Program-made: the position numbers and the translations under genes
Shown here: in pieces, positions 25,349-35,072 of the stretch
Position numbering within the stretch: the first letter of the stretch is position 1
Layout of the letters: the number at the start of each line of letters is the position of its first letter
DNA from: CAZSNT01 sp964607765
GTDB lineage: Bacteria; Verrucomicrobiota; Lentisphaeria; Oligosphaerales; JABHEG01
Direction of reading: 5' to 3'
DNA length: 64,000 nucleotides
Assembly (NCBI GenBank): GCA_964607765.1
Contig: CAZSNT010000012.1
Location: 1-64,000 of the forward strand
Notes under the pieces: generated by a model
Databases searched by the model: none
Told to the model about the DNA's origin: nothing
The model's input: the letters and a program-made list of their open reading frames with translations, nothing else

Positions 25349-28300
25349 TCAGAACACGCGGCCGAAGGCGCGCTCCTGGGCGATGGCGACGCCACCGGGC
25401 ATGTCGATGCGGGGGGTCTGATCCAGGGACGCCTTGGCTTCCTGCAGGATCGCCAGAAGCGTTTTGTAGCCCTGTTCTTCTTTGCTGGGGAAGAAAACGT
25501 CCGTGCCGGTCGCGCGCCCGCCGGCCGCCTTGGCCAGCAGGTTCAGGAGAATGGGGCTCGACTCCGGTCGGGTAAGGTTGATCTGGCCGCGCGGGTCGAA
25601 CTTGTTGGGCCCGCCGTGCGAGATTCCGGGGATTCGCTTCCCGCTTTTGGCCGCGAAGTCGTTGTACGTCTTGACCCACGGCTGGAACGCGGTCAGGCGT
25701 CGGCCGCCTCCCTGTCCCGCGAAGACGGGGCCCTTGCCCGGCAGCGTTCGTGCGTAAGCATCGCGTCCGCCGATGGTGTGCGGGCGGCTCATGTCCCAGG
25801 TGCCGTAGTAGGGGACGTTTGCGTCGATCCAAGCGTAGACGGCGCGGCGGCCCGCGTCGTCTACATTCACCTTGCCGTGCCCCGATTCCAGGATCTTCGT
25901 CAGCTTGCTGACCATCGATCCGGTCTTCAAGGCCGGGAACACGCCGTTCGGGCCGTGGTTGATGTAGTAGAAGTCCACCAGCCCGTCGTACGTAAGCGTC
26001 TCGTAGCTCAGGCTGTAGAAGCGCGTTCGGTCCCCGGTCAGGTCCTTGCCTTTGGGAGCCTTCGCGCCGGAGTGACACCGGATGCAGTACCTGTCCAGGA
26101 CCGGTTGAACATGCCGCACGTAGTCGACCGGGCCCGCACCCCATGACGGCGGTGTGATCCTGTCCGGTGGCCGGGACATACGGTTCACGCTCTGCTCACT
26201 CACCCGCGGCGGCGTCATGCGATCTTCGTGGCAACCGATGCACGAGGCCCTCTCGCCCGTGGTGATCTGCGTGACCGTTCCCATCCGCTGGACTTCCCTG
26301 CCCTGCGCGTCCAGTGCGATGAAGTAGAGCTCCGTGTTCGAGGGCGCTTCGAAATAGGCCGAGCCGTTCTCATCGACCGGGACCGTGCCATGGTTGTGTT
26401 TGACGTAGTAGGTGCCCTGGCCGATGAGCGGGTAGTGGTCGCGAAAACGGAAGCCTTCCGTGTTGTACTTCTTCGGGCTCTGCGACATGATCCGCAGCCG
26501 CCTGACAGTTCCGCGCTTCACGCCCTGCTGCAGAAGTCCCTGGTAGACATCCTGTACGTAAAACGTGCCCGTTCCGGCTTCCTGCGGGCAGTCCCCGGGG
26601 ATGGGGTCGGGCCTGGACCGCGGCACGATCGGGACCGGGCTGAAGCAGGAGGCGTCCGTTTTGTAGAGGAGCGCAGTCTTGCCGCTGGCATGGTCGAGCA
26701 GGTAGAGGTGGTGCCGCGTCTTGTCCTGGCCGCCGAATGAGACGACGGAGAGTGCTTCAGTGATCGGGAACGGGTCCGCGAAGGCCCGGCGGTAGTAGCG
26801 ATCCGCCGGTCGGTTCCCGATGCCGGTCTTGCGCCAGTGCTCGCCGTCGGCCAGGTCCTTCTGAACCGGGGTAACGTGGGTGATTTTCCACATGCTGTCC
26901 CAGGTCTCGAGCCCCTTGCCGCGATCGACAATGGCCAGGTCGCCGACCGGCGGGTGGTGGTGCGCCGCCCATGTCGTGATCGTCGTGCGCGTTCCCGGGA
27001 TCTCACGGGCACCGTAGACGGCGTTCGGGATGCGGAAGGTGTTGCCGTGATAGAGCTTGAGCTGTCGCCCGTCCGGGTTGATCGTCCACAGGCCCTGCCA
27101 GCCGAAGATGTTCTTGTCCTGGTACTCCCAGCGTGTGCAGAGGATCGAGCCGTCCTGCAGGATTGACGGGCTCAACGTGCAGAGCGTGGTGAAGTCGATC
27201 CGACGCAGGTCGCTCCCATCGCCGCGCATGATGTGCAACGCACAAGCGAGGTAGTTCTGGCACAGCGAATAGGACTCAACTCGCGACGAAGTGAACACGA
27301 TCCGGCCATCCGGGTAGTAGACGGGGCTCACGTCATGATAGGGCCCCCGCGTCAACTGCCGCAGCCCGGTACCGTCGGCCCCGATCTCCCAGATGTGGAA
27401 CGGTTCATCGTTCTTCGTCTTGTGCGAGAAGACCAGTTTCCTGCCGTCATACGACGGGTTCATGTCGAAGACGAACCCTTCGCCCGTTTCGAAGATCGTC
27501 TTTGCGCCCTGTGCCGGCTTGGCGGGGTCGTACGTGCAGATGGCCGAGCCCTTGCCGGTGCGGTGCGCGAACATCACGGCATTCGTGCCGCGCATCCCGT
27601 AATCGGCGCGCCGGATGAAGGCGAGGGGAGGGCACGCTTCGAGCATGGCGGCAGCCTTCTCGGCGGACGCCGCCGTGCCTCCCGGGGACGCTGCCTTCGC
27701 CTCAGCGCCCTGCTCGAACGAGGGGTTCGGCAGGAGATTGGTCGGGTCCGGGACAGCCGGGGCAGACGCGTCCTGCCGGTTTCCTTGCGGCAGCCGATCG
27801 CTCTCCCGCAACTCACGGAGCCGCGGGCTGCTGTAGATGGCGGAGGTGTTCCAGGTTCCCAGGCCGATGCCGCCAGCTCTGAACGTCTTGTCGCGGAAAT
27901 CGTGGATCAGTGTGCCGTCGAGCCAGCACCGGAAGTGGTCCCCCTGCACGGCCACACGGAGCAGGTAGTCGCGCCCTGTCTCTACCTGGCCGGGAATCCT
28001 GCAGAGAATAGCGTTGCCTTTGCTGCCCTTCTTCTCGATCGCGTGCCCGGTGTTCCGCCACCCGGCAACGTTCCACCAGTAGAAGCTGTTCGTGTCCTGG
28101 GCGCGGAAGATGACCAGAAAGCCCTCCTTGCCGCCCGTCTTACGGGCAGTAACCTCGAACACGTAGTCGCGCAAGGCGAACATGGGAGCAAACGTGCGGC
28201 AGTTCGTGGTGATTTCAGTCTGCTCGTAGCGCCCGTCTTGCCGAAGCGCCCACGTCCCTGCCGCGCTCTGCCAGCCCGTCCAGGGGATCTCGGTCAACTC

Positions 28301-29437
28301 CGGACTCGCGGCTGGCTGCGCTGTTTTGGGGGCCGGCAGGGGGGGAGGGGACGGCTTACGGGCCGGGCCCTTCCCCGCAAACAGACCTGCCACAGAGACG
28401 CAGAACCCAACGCCCTCGGCCGGCGACGTGTCATCTTTCGCGCCGATCTCGCCGCCGCCGTAGAAGCCGAAAAGCGGCGTGTCGGGGGCGAGCTGGCGCA
28501 TCACGTCGTGTTCCTGCGCGAGGACTTTCTGTTTGACCAGTTGCCCACGGCGTCCGCCACAGTCGAACACGAGGCCCAGGAAGGGCGTTGCCGTTCCCGC
28601 GCCGCACACGGTCTGGAATGCCTCACGCGCTTTGCCGACCAGGTCGCCCTGGCCGCCGCGCGTCGCGGTTCTCACGTGGAAGTCACCCGTTACGAGAACG
28701 GCGATGTTCGTTGCCGTGACGATTCTGCCGCGAACAATTTCCTTCGCGTTGGCGTGGCCCGCCGCCGCGCCGGCGATCCGCGTGGTATCGCCGAGGACCT
28801 TGCGGAGTCCGCGAACGAGCTCGGCATTCGGCTTGCCGACGTGCTGGTCGCCAAAGGTGAAGATGACGTGCCCGGCGTCCGGCGAGAGCTTCGGTCTGAG
28901 GGCCTCCCCCAGCTCACGGCCGCAACGCGCGTGGCCCGCCTCGCCCTTGGCATCTGCGGCGGCAACGGTGATCGCGGCGTCGCCGCCGAGCGCCAGAACG
29001 GCAACGGCATTCCGAGCCGTGTGGCCCTGATCGGCGAAGTTGCCGGTTGTGGTCAGCGGCGAGTACCCTTCGCAACCGTAGATCAGGTCGCGCGGGAAGA
29101 TGGCAGCCAACCCGTCAACGAGGGCGGGAACGAGCTGACGGCGGGCGGCAAACACTATGACGAGTTTGGGCGCCGTGCCCCCCAAAGCGGCTCGAGCCTG
29201 CTCGGCTGCAGCCGTGCCTGCCCTCGCCGGATCGGGCTCCGAGGAGGATCCGACGCCGACCCGGAGCGGGGCGGCGGATGCCAGGGCGGCAAGAAACGAC
29301 AGGCAGAGAGCCAGCCTCCCCCGTAGCGCCGGTCTCCGGCCGGCGTCTTTCCGGGCGTCTGCGACCAGATCCCGGGCCGTACCGGAAACACGCCCGTCAG
29401 AGACGTGAGCGACGTTCGAGGCAGCATGCCGCTTCAT
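25349..29437 (-). CDS. FIST - DUF1080-like - TolB/HZS-alpha-like propeller - dihaem cytochrome fusion
   Basis: 1362-aa exported protein; the hydrophobic stretch LALCLSFLAALASAAP lies at about 42-57. Domains in order: FIST sensory module about 60-350 (FTFGDQHVGK, LFGFYGGGEIGA); DUF1080/concanavalin-like domain about 385-545; a TolB/PD40 beta-propeller about 600-1050 resembling the middle domain of hydrazine-synthase alpha subunits (RGTNAVMFAHRTGKGSAIC, VSPVYYPDGRIVFTSSR); and a C-terminal cytochrome part with CIGCH at 1066-1070 and CIRCH at 1118-1122, two c-type haem sites. Haem attachment requires the periplasm or cell surface. The start ATG 29437 has GAGG nine bases upstream and overlaps the TGA of the esterase gene by one base. 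Function is unknown; hydrazine synthesis itself is not implied, as the other subunits are absent. Confidence 0.7.
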   Translation of the reverse strand: MKRHAASNVAHVSDGRVSGTARDLVADARKDAGRRPALRGRLALCLSFLAALASAAPLRVGVGSSSEPDPARAGTAAAEQARAALGGTAPKLVIVFAARRQLVPALVDGLAAIFPRDLIYGCEGYSPLTTTGNFADQGHTARNAVAVLALGGDAAITVAAADAKGEAGHARCGRELGEALRPKLSPDAGHVIFTFGDQHVGKPNAELVRGLRKVLGDTTRIAGAAAGHANAKEIVRGRIVTATNIAVLVTGDFHVRTATRGGQGDLVGKAREAFQTVCGAGTATPFLGLVFDCGGRRGQLVKQKVLAQEHDVMRQLAPDTPLFGFYGGGEIGAKDDTSPAEGVGFCVSVAGLFAGKGPARKPSPPPLPAPKTAQPAASPELTEIPWTGWQSAAGTWALRQDGRYEQTEITTNCRTFAPMFALRDYVFEVTARKTGGKEGFLVIFRAQDTNSFYWWNVAGWRNTGHAIEKKGSKGNAILCRIPGQVETGRDYLLRVAVQGDHFRCWLDGTLIHDFRDKTFRAGGIGLGTWNTSAIYSSPRLRELRESDRLPQGNRQDASAPAVPDPTNLLPNPSFEQGAEAKAASPGGTAASAEKAAAMLEACPPLAFIRRADYGMRGTNAVMFAHRTGKGSAICTYDPAKPAQGAKTIFETGEGFVFDMNPSYDGRKLVFSHKTKNDEPFHIWEIGADGTGLRQLTRGPYHDVSPVYYPDGRIVFTSSRVESYSLCQNYLACALHIMRGDGSDLRRIDFTTLCTLSPSILQDGSILCTRWEYQDKNIFGWQGLWTINPDGRQLKLYHGNTFRIPNAVYGAREIPGTRTTITTWAAHHHPPVGDLAIVDRGKGLETWDSMWKITHVTPVQKDLADGEHWRKTGIGNRPADRYYRRAFADPFPITEALSVVSFGGQDKTRHHLYLLDHASGKTALLYKTDASCFSPVPIVPRSRPDPIPGDCPQEAGTGTFYVQDVYQGLLQQGVKRGTVRRLRIMSQSPKKYNTEGFRFRDHYPLIGQGTYYVKHNHGTVPVDENGSAYFEAPSNTELYFIALDAQGREVQRMGTVTQITTGERASCIGCHEDRMTPPRVSEQSVNRMSRPPDRITPPSWGAGPVDYVRHVQPVLDRYCIRCHSGAKAPKGKDLTGDRTRFYSLSYETLTYDGLVDFYYINHGPNGVFPALKTGSMVSKLTKILESGHGKVNVDDAGRRAVYAWIDANVPYYGTWDMSRPHTIGGRDAYARTLPGKGPVFAGQGGGRRLTAFQPWVKTYNDFAAKSGKRIPGISHGGPNKFDPRGQINLTRPESSPILLNLLAKAAGGRATGTDVFFPSKEEQGYKTLLAILQEAKASLDQTPRIDMPGGVAIAQERAFGRVF

Positions 29438-30600
29438 CAATACGGTCCTCTGATATGGGCGCGGATTTCGTTGGTGTAGAGCCCTTCGGGGAACAACAGC
29501 GGCCCGCTTGCGGCCCGGCGACTGATCGCCGGAGACATCTCCGGCCGGGACGTGAGCCACGGCACGACCTGCTCCAACCAGGCCTCGGCGTGTGCGCGCA
29601 GGCCGGTGCCGCTGAAGTGAACACCCGCGCCGTTCGCTTCGCGACAGCTGCCCTGGAGCCGATCCGTGTCCGGGCCCGGGAGCGCGATGCCGTCCTGCCA
29701 GAGCGCTGCCTGCGCGGCGCGGATGTCCGGGTCCGCCTGGTCGTCCGGGCCGTGGTAGCTGACCTGGGCCACAAACCACGGCGCGTCCCAGCCGGTTTCG
29801 GCGCGGGAATCGGCGATGATCCTGGCCAAATATGCCTGGTACAGGCTCCCGGACAACGTGCGGCTTGGATCAACCTGGTTTGCGTCGCTTTCGCCCTGGT
29901 GCCAGAGCACGGCGCGGAACCCATCGGGGCCAAGCTGCTTCGTCCGGGCAACGAACTCCGCGTAGATTCGCCCCTTGCTTTCCCAGCTGCCGCCCTCGAG
30001 CCGCCGCACATTCGTCTCCACGGTCGGGGGATTCGGGAACGTGGCGCCTGCGGGCAGCCATTCCCGCACACTCGAGCCGCCCTGTCCGCAGGCGATAAAC
30101 CCGACCGGGACACCGAAGTGTTCGGCGATCCCGTCGCCGAACGGCGGCAGGAAGCTCCCGCCGCCGCCGCTGGCGCCGGGTTGCGGGTCATCCGCAAGGC
30201 GCCAGGCAGTGCCGTCAAACGAGCTCACGCGCCGTGTTGTCGTGTTCTGGAGGACTTCGCCATGGTTGGCGGCGTTCGACTGCCCGGCCACCACGAAGAC
30301 CTCGCCGACACCGACATGTTCCACTGCCGCCGTTGCGATCGGTTCGCCACTCTCGTCAAAAGCACGCACTTCGAACCGGTACCAGCCGCCGGCGGGAGTC
30401 GCTACGTGCGCCGAGAAACTGTCGCCGTTCCAGCGTGCGTCCAGCGGCTGCCATCCGCCGTGGATGCCGTTGCCGCTGAGTCGGGCCTCAAGAGCTCTCA
30501 CCGGGCCGCTGTCGGTCACGCTGCCACAGACCGGGAGCAATGCGTGATCCTCTGCCGTGCGCTGCAGTACCTGGTAGTCGAGGGGGAGACACAACATCAT
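29437..30600 (-). CDS. SASA-type sialate/carbohydrate O-acetylesterase (SGNH)
   Basis: 387 aa without a signal peptide. VAGQSN at 104-109 gives the nucleophile Ser108; WHQGESD at 233-239 and GVHFS at 326-330 (His328) complete the SGNH pattern of the DUF303/SASA family. Members deacetylate sialic acids or other acetylated sugars, including acetylated xylan and rhamnogalacturonan. The N-terminal 100 residues are a beta-sandwich typical of the family (GWYRFEVRAFDESGEPI). The ATG overlaps the upstream stop as ATGA, and its own stop overlaps the next start as TGATG, so the three genes 25349-33443 are translationally coupled. Absence of a signal peptide suggests action on imported oligosaccharides. 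Confidence 0.8.
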   Translation of the reverse strand: MMLCLPLDYQVLQRTAEDHALLPVCGSVTDSGPVRALEARLSGNGIHGGWQPLDARWNGDSFSAHVATPAGGWYRFEVRAFDESGEPIATAAVEHVGVGEVFVVAGQSNAANHGEVLQNTTTRRVSSFDGTAWRLADDPQPGASGGGGSFLPPFGDGIAEHFGVPVGFIACGQGGSSVREWLPAGATFPNPPTVETNVRRLEGGSWESKGRIYAEFVARTKQLGPDGFRAVLWHQGESDANQVDPSRTLSGSLYQAYLARIIADSRAETGWDAPWFVAQVSYHGPDDQADPDIRAAQAALWQDGIALPGPDTDRLQGSCREANGAGVHFSGTGLRAHAEAWLEQVVPWLTSRPEMSPAISRRAASGPLLFPEGLYTNEIRAHIRGPY

Positions 30601-33443
30601 CTGGCTTCGAGGTGTTCCTTGATGCTGATCAGTTCCGGTCCGTCCTTGGCGTTACGGATGGTCTCGATCACCTCTTTCATGTGAGGAATCTGGCGCTTGT
30701 AGAAGCCGCCGACCGCGGGTTGGCCTTTGTCGGTGTGAGGATGCTCCTGTTCGAGGAACGCCAGGTACTCCTCCATCTGAGGCAGGTAAGGCTGTGCCGA
30801 CGCACCGTATTTCTTGAGCATGTCGGCGATCCGGGGGATGCGGCCGCCGCTGCCGTGCGGCTTCTGGTGCTTCATATACTCCAGAATCAGGGGAATGCCC
30901 TCGACGATGTTCCCGTCAACCAGCTGTTTGGCCACTGACTCGCGAATGCCCGACGCGAACATGATCTCTGTCGGCGCGACTTTCCGCAGCGCGGGAATCG
31001 CCGCCGGCCACATCGCTTTCCTTTCCTCGTCCGTCAGTTTGTTCAGTACTGCGGAAGCGACGTAACTGCGCGTTGCGCCGCCTTTGCACTCCAGCAGCCG
31101 CCTCGACGCTGCGAAGAGCAGCTCGCGGTCCACACCGTCAATCGAGGCGTGCAGCAGCCCGCCTCGGGCGAACAGGGCCCTGCTGCCGAAACGTCGAACC
31201 AAGTCACGCGGATCGCTCTCGATCTCACCAGCCATCATCTCGAGCATCGGTGTCACCGCGCGCCTGTCACCGATCGCGCCCAGCGCCATGGCGGCATGAA
31301 TCCGCAGCAGCGGGTCTTCCGCTTCCAGCTTGTCCAGCAGCGCATCGAGCGCGGGCGCCGCGGCGGCGCCCATCTTCCGAAGCCCTGTGCATGCGCCGTA
31401 GCGGGCGAACCGGCTGTCGTTTTCGAGCATCGCCAACAGGGCCGGCACATGATCGCCCCTTTTCTTGGCCAGTGATCCGGAGGCGAAGTTGCGCACGACC
31501 GGCGACCAGTGCCCCAACAACTCGAGAAGCTCGGACACGCGGCGGCCGTCGTACGTCTGCCCGAACGTCTGATCGTCTCTCGGCGGACGCTGCCCCGCTG
31601 CAATCAGCATGGTGACGTCCTGCTCGGAGAAGTCGAGTGTGCCGATGTTCTTGCCGGTGACGACCAGGCGCTGTTGCGGCAGGGCGTACATGAGGATGCG
31701 GCAGACGGTCGTATCCCAGTGGCCGTACTGGTGTTCACTGCCGCCTTTCTGCTGGCCGGTCTTCTCGTCGATGCCGTAGCCGAAGCCCATCTTGCCTTGG
31801 TAGGTGAAACCGCCATCCCAGCGGCGTTCGAGATCGTGGTACCAGGTCAGTTCGTGCAGGAACGCGCTGCAGCCCGGCTGCCCGGCACGAGCCGCGCCGA
31901 GCGGGCCCCAGAGCGTACTGAACCAGTTGCCGGTATGGCCGCGTTCGCGAACGGCGTGTGAGGCGATGGTCATGCGTGTGTAGAAGTCGGCGGCTTTTTC
32001 TTCCCCGGACAACGCGAAGATCACGGCGCCTTGAGACGCTTTGCCGTTGTCATCGTGCCCACCGGGATCGATGCCGATGTGGTCGCCGTACGGAATGGGC
32101 TGGATATCGACGAACTGGTTGAGGAATGCAGAACCCTCACGAACCGCTCGTTCGATCTCCGGACTGGTAACGCCGCATTGCTGAGCGAGCACGAGCGACA
32201 TCAGGCACACGTTACCGGCCTGGTTCAGCGCGCCGTAGCCGTGACAGGGGCCGTGGTTGGACCAGGCCATGCTGTGCCCCCACGATCCTGCGCCGGACTG
32301 GCCGACCGCCAGACGCTCGCTGAATTTGCGGATCGCGGGGAGCGCGCGCTTGTCGCCGGTCAGCAGATAGTACTCGGTCACGATCAGGTTCCCGTAGCCC
32401 CAGCCCCAGGCGGGGTAACCCCACTTCGGCGGGTATTCGCCGCTCTTCTCGACAAGTGCGAGCAGTTTGTCGACGTGGATCTTCGCATGAGCCATGTGTT
32501 CCTCGTCGCCGGTGGACATCAGCGCCAATGCCCCGATCATCGACTCGCCGTGCATGACCCCTTTGCGTTCGAGGATCTTGTTGCGAATGACGTAGTCGAG
32601 GGCCTGTTCGAGGATGCGCCGGCTTTTCTCGCAGTTCCACGGCGTGGTGTTGCTGTAGCTGCCCATGACGGGGATGTGGATCGTCACGGTTTCAGCCTTG
32701 TCGGCGCGCCACCGCAACAGCTTCAGTTTGCCGTTACCTTGCTGCGTCTCGGCCTGCGTGATGGCCTGGCCGAATGTCTTGCGGGCGTCGGTGCGGAACT
32801 TCCTGCCGCCGATGCCGAGGATGACGTCGCCCTCCTGCAGAATACCGTCGGCCGGTGAGCCCTTTTCGACATCCGTGACGTAGATCTGTCGCGCAGCAAA
32901 CGATTCCTTGAACCGATCCTGCATCCAGCCACGCGCTCCGGTCGGGCCGAGGTTCCAGTCCGTTTCACGACCGGGCTTGTCGCCCTTCGTGAAGTCGAGG
33001 GGGTTGTAGCTCAGGTCGAGCGTGACACGTCTCTCCTTGTCCCAGCCTTCGCGCCAGAGGATGATCTGGAAGCGGCCCTGCGACGACTGTGCGGGCTTGG
33101 AGGCGTCCCGGAATTGGTAGATCGGCTGGTCGGTGAAGTACTTGCCGTTGACGCCGAGGATCACATCGCCGACTTTCAGTTCATCACGAACCGGCGAGGT
33201 GGCCGGGACCAGTGTGACCAGGATCTGCCGTGCCTTCACGCAACTGCCCGTCTCGTCGCGCCAGGCCCAGCCCCGAGACCCACCGCAGTGCAGATACCAG
33301 TCCTTGCCTTGACGCTCGACCGCCTGTTCGGTCAGATCCGGAACGCCTTCGGGCAGTGGCGGCCGAATGCCGGTACGTGGGATAACCACACAGCCCGCGG
33401 TTGCTATGATGACCAGAGCGGGGACAGACCAATACTTCGCCAT
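30597..33443 (-). CDS. DUF6288-like lipoprotein with two PDZ domains and HEAT repeats
   Basis: 948 aa. A lipoprotein signal is visible (ALVIIATAGC, lipobox Cys18). Two PDZ-type modules sit at about 65-155 (KVGDVILGVNGKYF) and 185-260 (LQEGDVILGIGGRKF). The middle, about 265-600, is an alpha-toroid-like region of the DUF6288 type (GESMIGALALMSTGD, WGYGNLIVTEYYLLTGD). The last 300 residues are HEAT-like (LLRIHAAMALGAIGDRRAV). No protease triad was found, so PDZ may only bind peptide termini. Start ATG 33443 has AAAGGA eight bases upstream. First gene of the coupled operon with the esterase and the haem-propeller fusion; probably an envelope scaffold, function unknown. Confidence 0.75.
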   Translation of the reverse strand: MAKYWSVPALVIIATAGCVVIPRTGIRPPLPEGVPDLTEQAVERQGKDWYLHCGGSRGWAWRDETGSCVKARQILVTLVPATSPVRDELKVGDVILGVNGKYFTDQPIYQFRDASKPAQSSQGRFQIILWREGWDKERRVTLDLSYNPLDFTKGDKPGRETDWNLGPTGARGWMQDRFKESFAARQIYVTDVEKGSPADGILQEGDVILGIGGRKFRTDARKTFGQAITQAETQQGNGKLKLLRWRADKAETVTIHIPVMGSYSNTTPWNCEKSRRILEQALDYVIRNKILERKGVMHGESMIGALALMSTGDEEHMAHAKIHVDKLLALVEKSGEYPPKWGYPAWGWGYGNLIVTEYYLLTGDKRALPAIRKFSERLAVGQSGAGSWGHSMAWSNHGPCHGYGALNQAGNVCLMSLVLAQQCGVTSPEIERAVREGSAFLNQFVDIQPIPYGDHIGIDPGGHDDNGKASQGAVIFALSGEEKAADFYTRMTIASHAVRERGHTGNWFSTLWGPLGAARAGQPGCSAFLHELTWYHDLERRWDGGFTYQGKMGFGYGIDEKTGQQKGGSEHQYGHWDTTVCRILMYALPQQRLVVTGKNIGTLDFSEQDVTMLIAAGQRPPRDDQTFGQTYDGRRVSELLELLGHWSPVVRNFASGSLAKKRGDHVPALLAMLENDSRFARYGACTGLRKMGAAAAPALDALLDKLEAEDPLLRIHAAMALGAIGDRRAVTPMLEMMAGEIESDPRDLVRRFGSRALFARGGLLHASIDGVDRELLFAASRRLLECKGGATRSYVASAVLNKLTDEERKAMWPAAIPALRKVAPTEIMFASGIRESVAKQLVDGNIVEGIPLILEYMKHQKPHGSGGRIPRIADMLKKYGASAQPYLPQMEEYLAFLEQEHPHTDKGQPAVGGFYKRQIPHMKEVIETIRNAKDGPELISIKEHLEAR

Positions 33444-33597
33444 AGAAACGTCCTTTCCACGTTTGCCGGAATACGGGTGAGCACGACAACCAGGTATTTT
33501 ACACGGCCATGGCGCCGAGTGACAGGTACCGCACCAATTGGTCGTAATCCCTCAGAATGACGTGAGGCACACGCCTTTAGGTGCTGTCCCAGTAACA

Positions 33598-33746
33598 TAG
33601 CCCGGGTCTCCTGACCCGGGAATCCTGCCCTACGGCGTATCGTGTCTGCGGACATCAGATCGGGTCGCCCCGGTGTCGTAAGGCGTTCTCGCCCATGCCC
33701 CCGAGGCATCGCCAGCCAAGACACCCGGGTCAGGAGACCCGGGCTA
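33598..33746. repeat. 149-bp element bounded by 23-bp perfect inverted repeats
   Basis: TAGCCCGGGTCTCCTGACCC (to 33620) and its exact reverse complement ending at 33746 bound about 103 bp of non-coding DNA. Each end is itself a hairpin (CCCGGGTC-TCCT-GACCCGGG). No target duplication is evident. It lies in the 426-bp divergent gap between the DUF6288-like and M48 genes; bases 33444-33597 show nothing else identifiable. A palindromic MITE or paired REP element is likely. Confidence 0.7.
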
Positions 33747-33869
33747 CGGTGGGCGCGCATAAGGGAAGGCGGGAAGCGCGACATGACGGTCAAAGAGGAA
33801 CGGCCCTGCCACTTGGTCCTGCGCCGGCACGGTTGAGGAGCGCCGCTGCATGACTATATTCCTGTCACC

Positions 33870-35033
33870 ATGGCAGGTACCTATCACGGCTGGGCATTCC
33901 ACGAGTCGTTCGATGGCGGCAAGGCGCAAGGCGCCCTCACCGTCGGGCGGACGGGTGTGCGGTTCGATTGGGGCAGCGGCACGGTCGAGTTGCCGTTGCG
34001 CGGACTGCGTATCGCTCTGGGCGGCGCCGCGAACCGGCTGGTGTTCTTCCGTCATCCGTCCCTGCCGGACTGGTCGCTCTACACGTCGGATCGCACAGTC
34101 CTGAAACACCGCGAACTTACAACCAGTGCGCCGCTTCAGAGACAGCTCGCAGTCATCGGCAGCACCAGGCGCCTGGCCATCCTGATTCCAGCGTTGCTGC
34201 TGGCGATTGTCGCAGGCCTGTTGCTGCTGATCTACTCGCTGCGCGGGGTGTTCGCGCGCACAGTGGCCGACCGCATCCCGGTTGAATGGGAACGGAAGTT
34301 GGGCGACACAGTGTACGCCCAATACGCGGCCGAGCACGAGTTCATTGAGGATGAGGAGATTGCCCGGGCCCTGGCCGCGATCACGGACCGGCTGCGCGAG
34401 GGCGTGCACGACGCCCGGTTCGAGTTCGACATCCACGTGTCCCGCGACTCGAACGTCAACGCGTTTGCTCTGCCGGGCGGGCATGTGGTGATGAACACCG
34501 GCTTGCTCCTGCGTGCGGACTCCGCAGAAGAGGTGGCCGGCGTCCTCGCGCACGAGATGGCGCACGTCACGCAGCGCCACGGCCTCCGCCAACTGATCGG
34601 AGCCGCGGGGCTCTACTTGGTGGTCGAAGCGGTTTTGGGCGATGTTTCCGGCATCCTCGCGGTCATTGCACAGCAAGGACCGATTCTCGTGGCTTTGAGG
34701 TACTCGCGCGACCACGAACGCGAGGCCGACCGGATGGCCTTCGGTTATCTGACGGGCGCGGAGATCGACCCCCTCGGCCTGGCCCGCTTCTTCGACCGAA
34801 TCCACAAGCAGACCGACAAGGACGGTGCCCCGGGCCGTGCCCCTGACGGCGTGCGCAAGACGCTCACGTTCCTGAGTACGCACCCGGACGCCGGGGAGCG
34901 GACCGAAGCCCTGCGGACGTTGACCGTCGAAGCCGGCGCGCGCGAATGGCGCCCTATCGAGTTGCCATACGAGCATTTCAAGGATACTGTTCGCCAAGCG
35001 ATCCGGGGAACCGAGGGATCTATGGATCCCTGA
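33870..35033 (+). CDS. M48-family zinc metallopeptidase, membrane anchored
   Basis: 387 aa. An N-terminal domain (about 1-95) precedes one transmembrane helix, LAILIPALLLAIVAGLLLLI at 102-121. The peptidase domain has HEMAH at 228-232 (zinc ligands His228 and His232, catalytic Glu229) and the third ligand in HEREAD near 285. The architecture resembles BepA/Oma1-like M48 proteases, which degrade misfolded envelope proteins. No ribosome binding site is obvious before ATG 33870, and no better start is in frame. Three AIM24 paralogues follow in the same direction with gaps of 39, 4 and 22 bp, so they are likely one transcript. Stress-linked membrane quality control is the plausible role. Confidence 0.85.
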   Translation: MAGTYHGWAFHESFDGGKAQGALTVGRTGVRFDWGSGTVELPLRGLRIALGGAANRLVFFRHPSLPDWSLYTSDRTVLKHRELTTSAPLQRQLAVIGSTRRLAILIPALLLAIVAGLLLLIYSLRGVFARTVADRIPVEWERKLGDTVYAQYAAEHEFIEDEEIARALAAITDRLREGVHDARFEFDIHVSRDSNVNAFALPGGHVVMNTGLLLRADSAEEVAGVLAHEMAHVTQRHGLRQLIGAAGLYLVVEAVLGDVSGILAVIAQQGPILVALRYSRDHEREADRMAFGYLTGAEIDPLGLARFFDRIHKQTDKDGAPGRAPDGVRKTLTFLSTHPDAGERTEALRTLTVEAGAREWRPIELPYEHFKDTVRQAIRGTEGSMDP

Positions 35034-35072
35034 GCCCACGTCCCGGCCCCGGGAACAGAGACGAGGTGAAGG

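Noticed and set aside
27233..29326. 697-codon plus-strand open frame
   Set aside because: Antisense to the FIST-propeller fusion; no start signals or family features.
25349..29437. Hydrazine synthase (anammox) subunit
   Set aside because: Only the propeller region resembles HZS alpha; beta and gamma subunits and other anammox genes are absent, and related propeller-haem proteins are common in non-anammox PVC bacteria.
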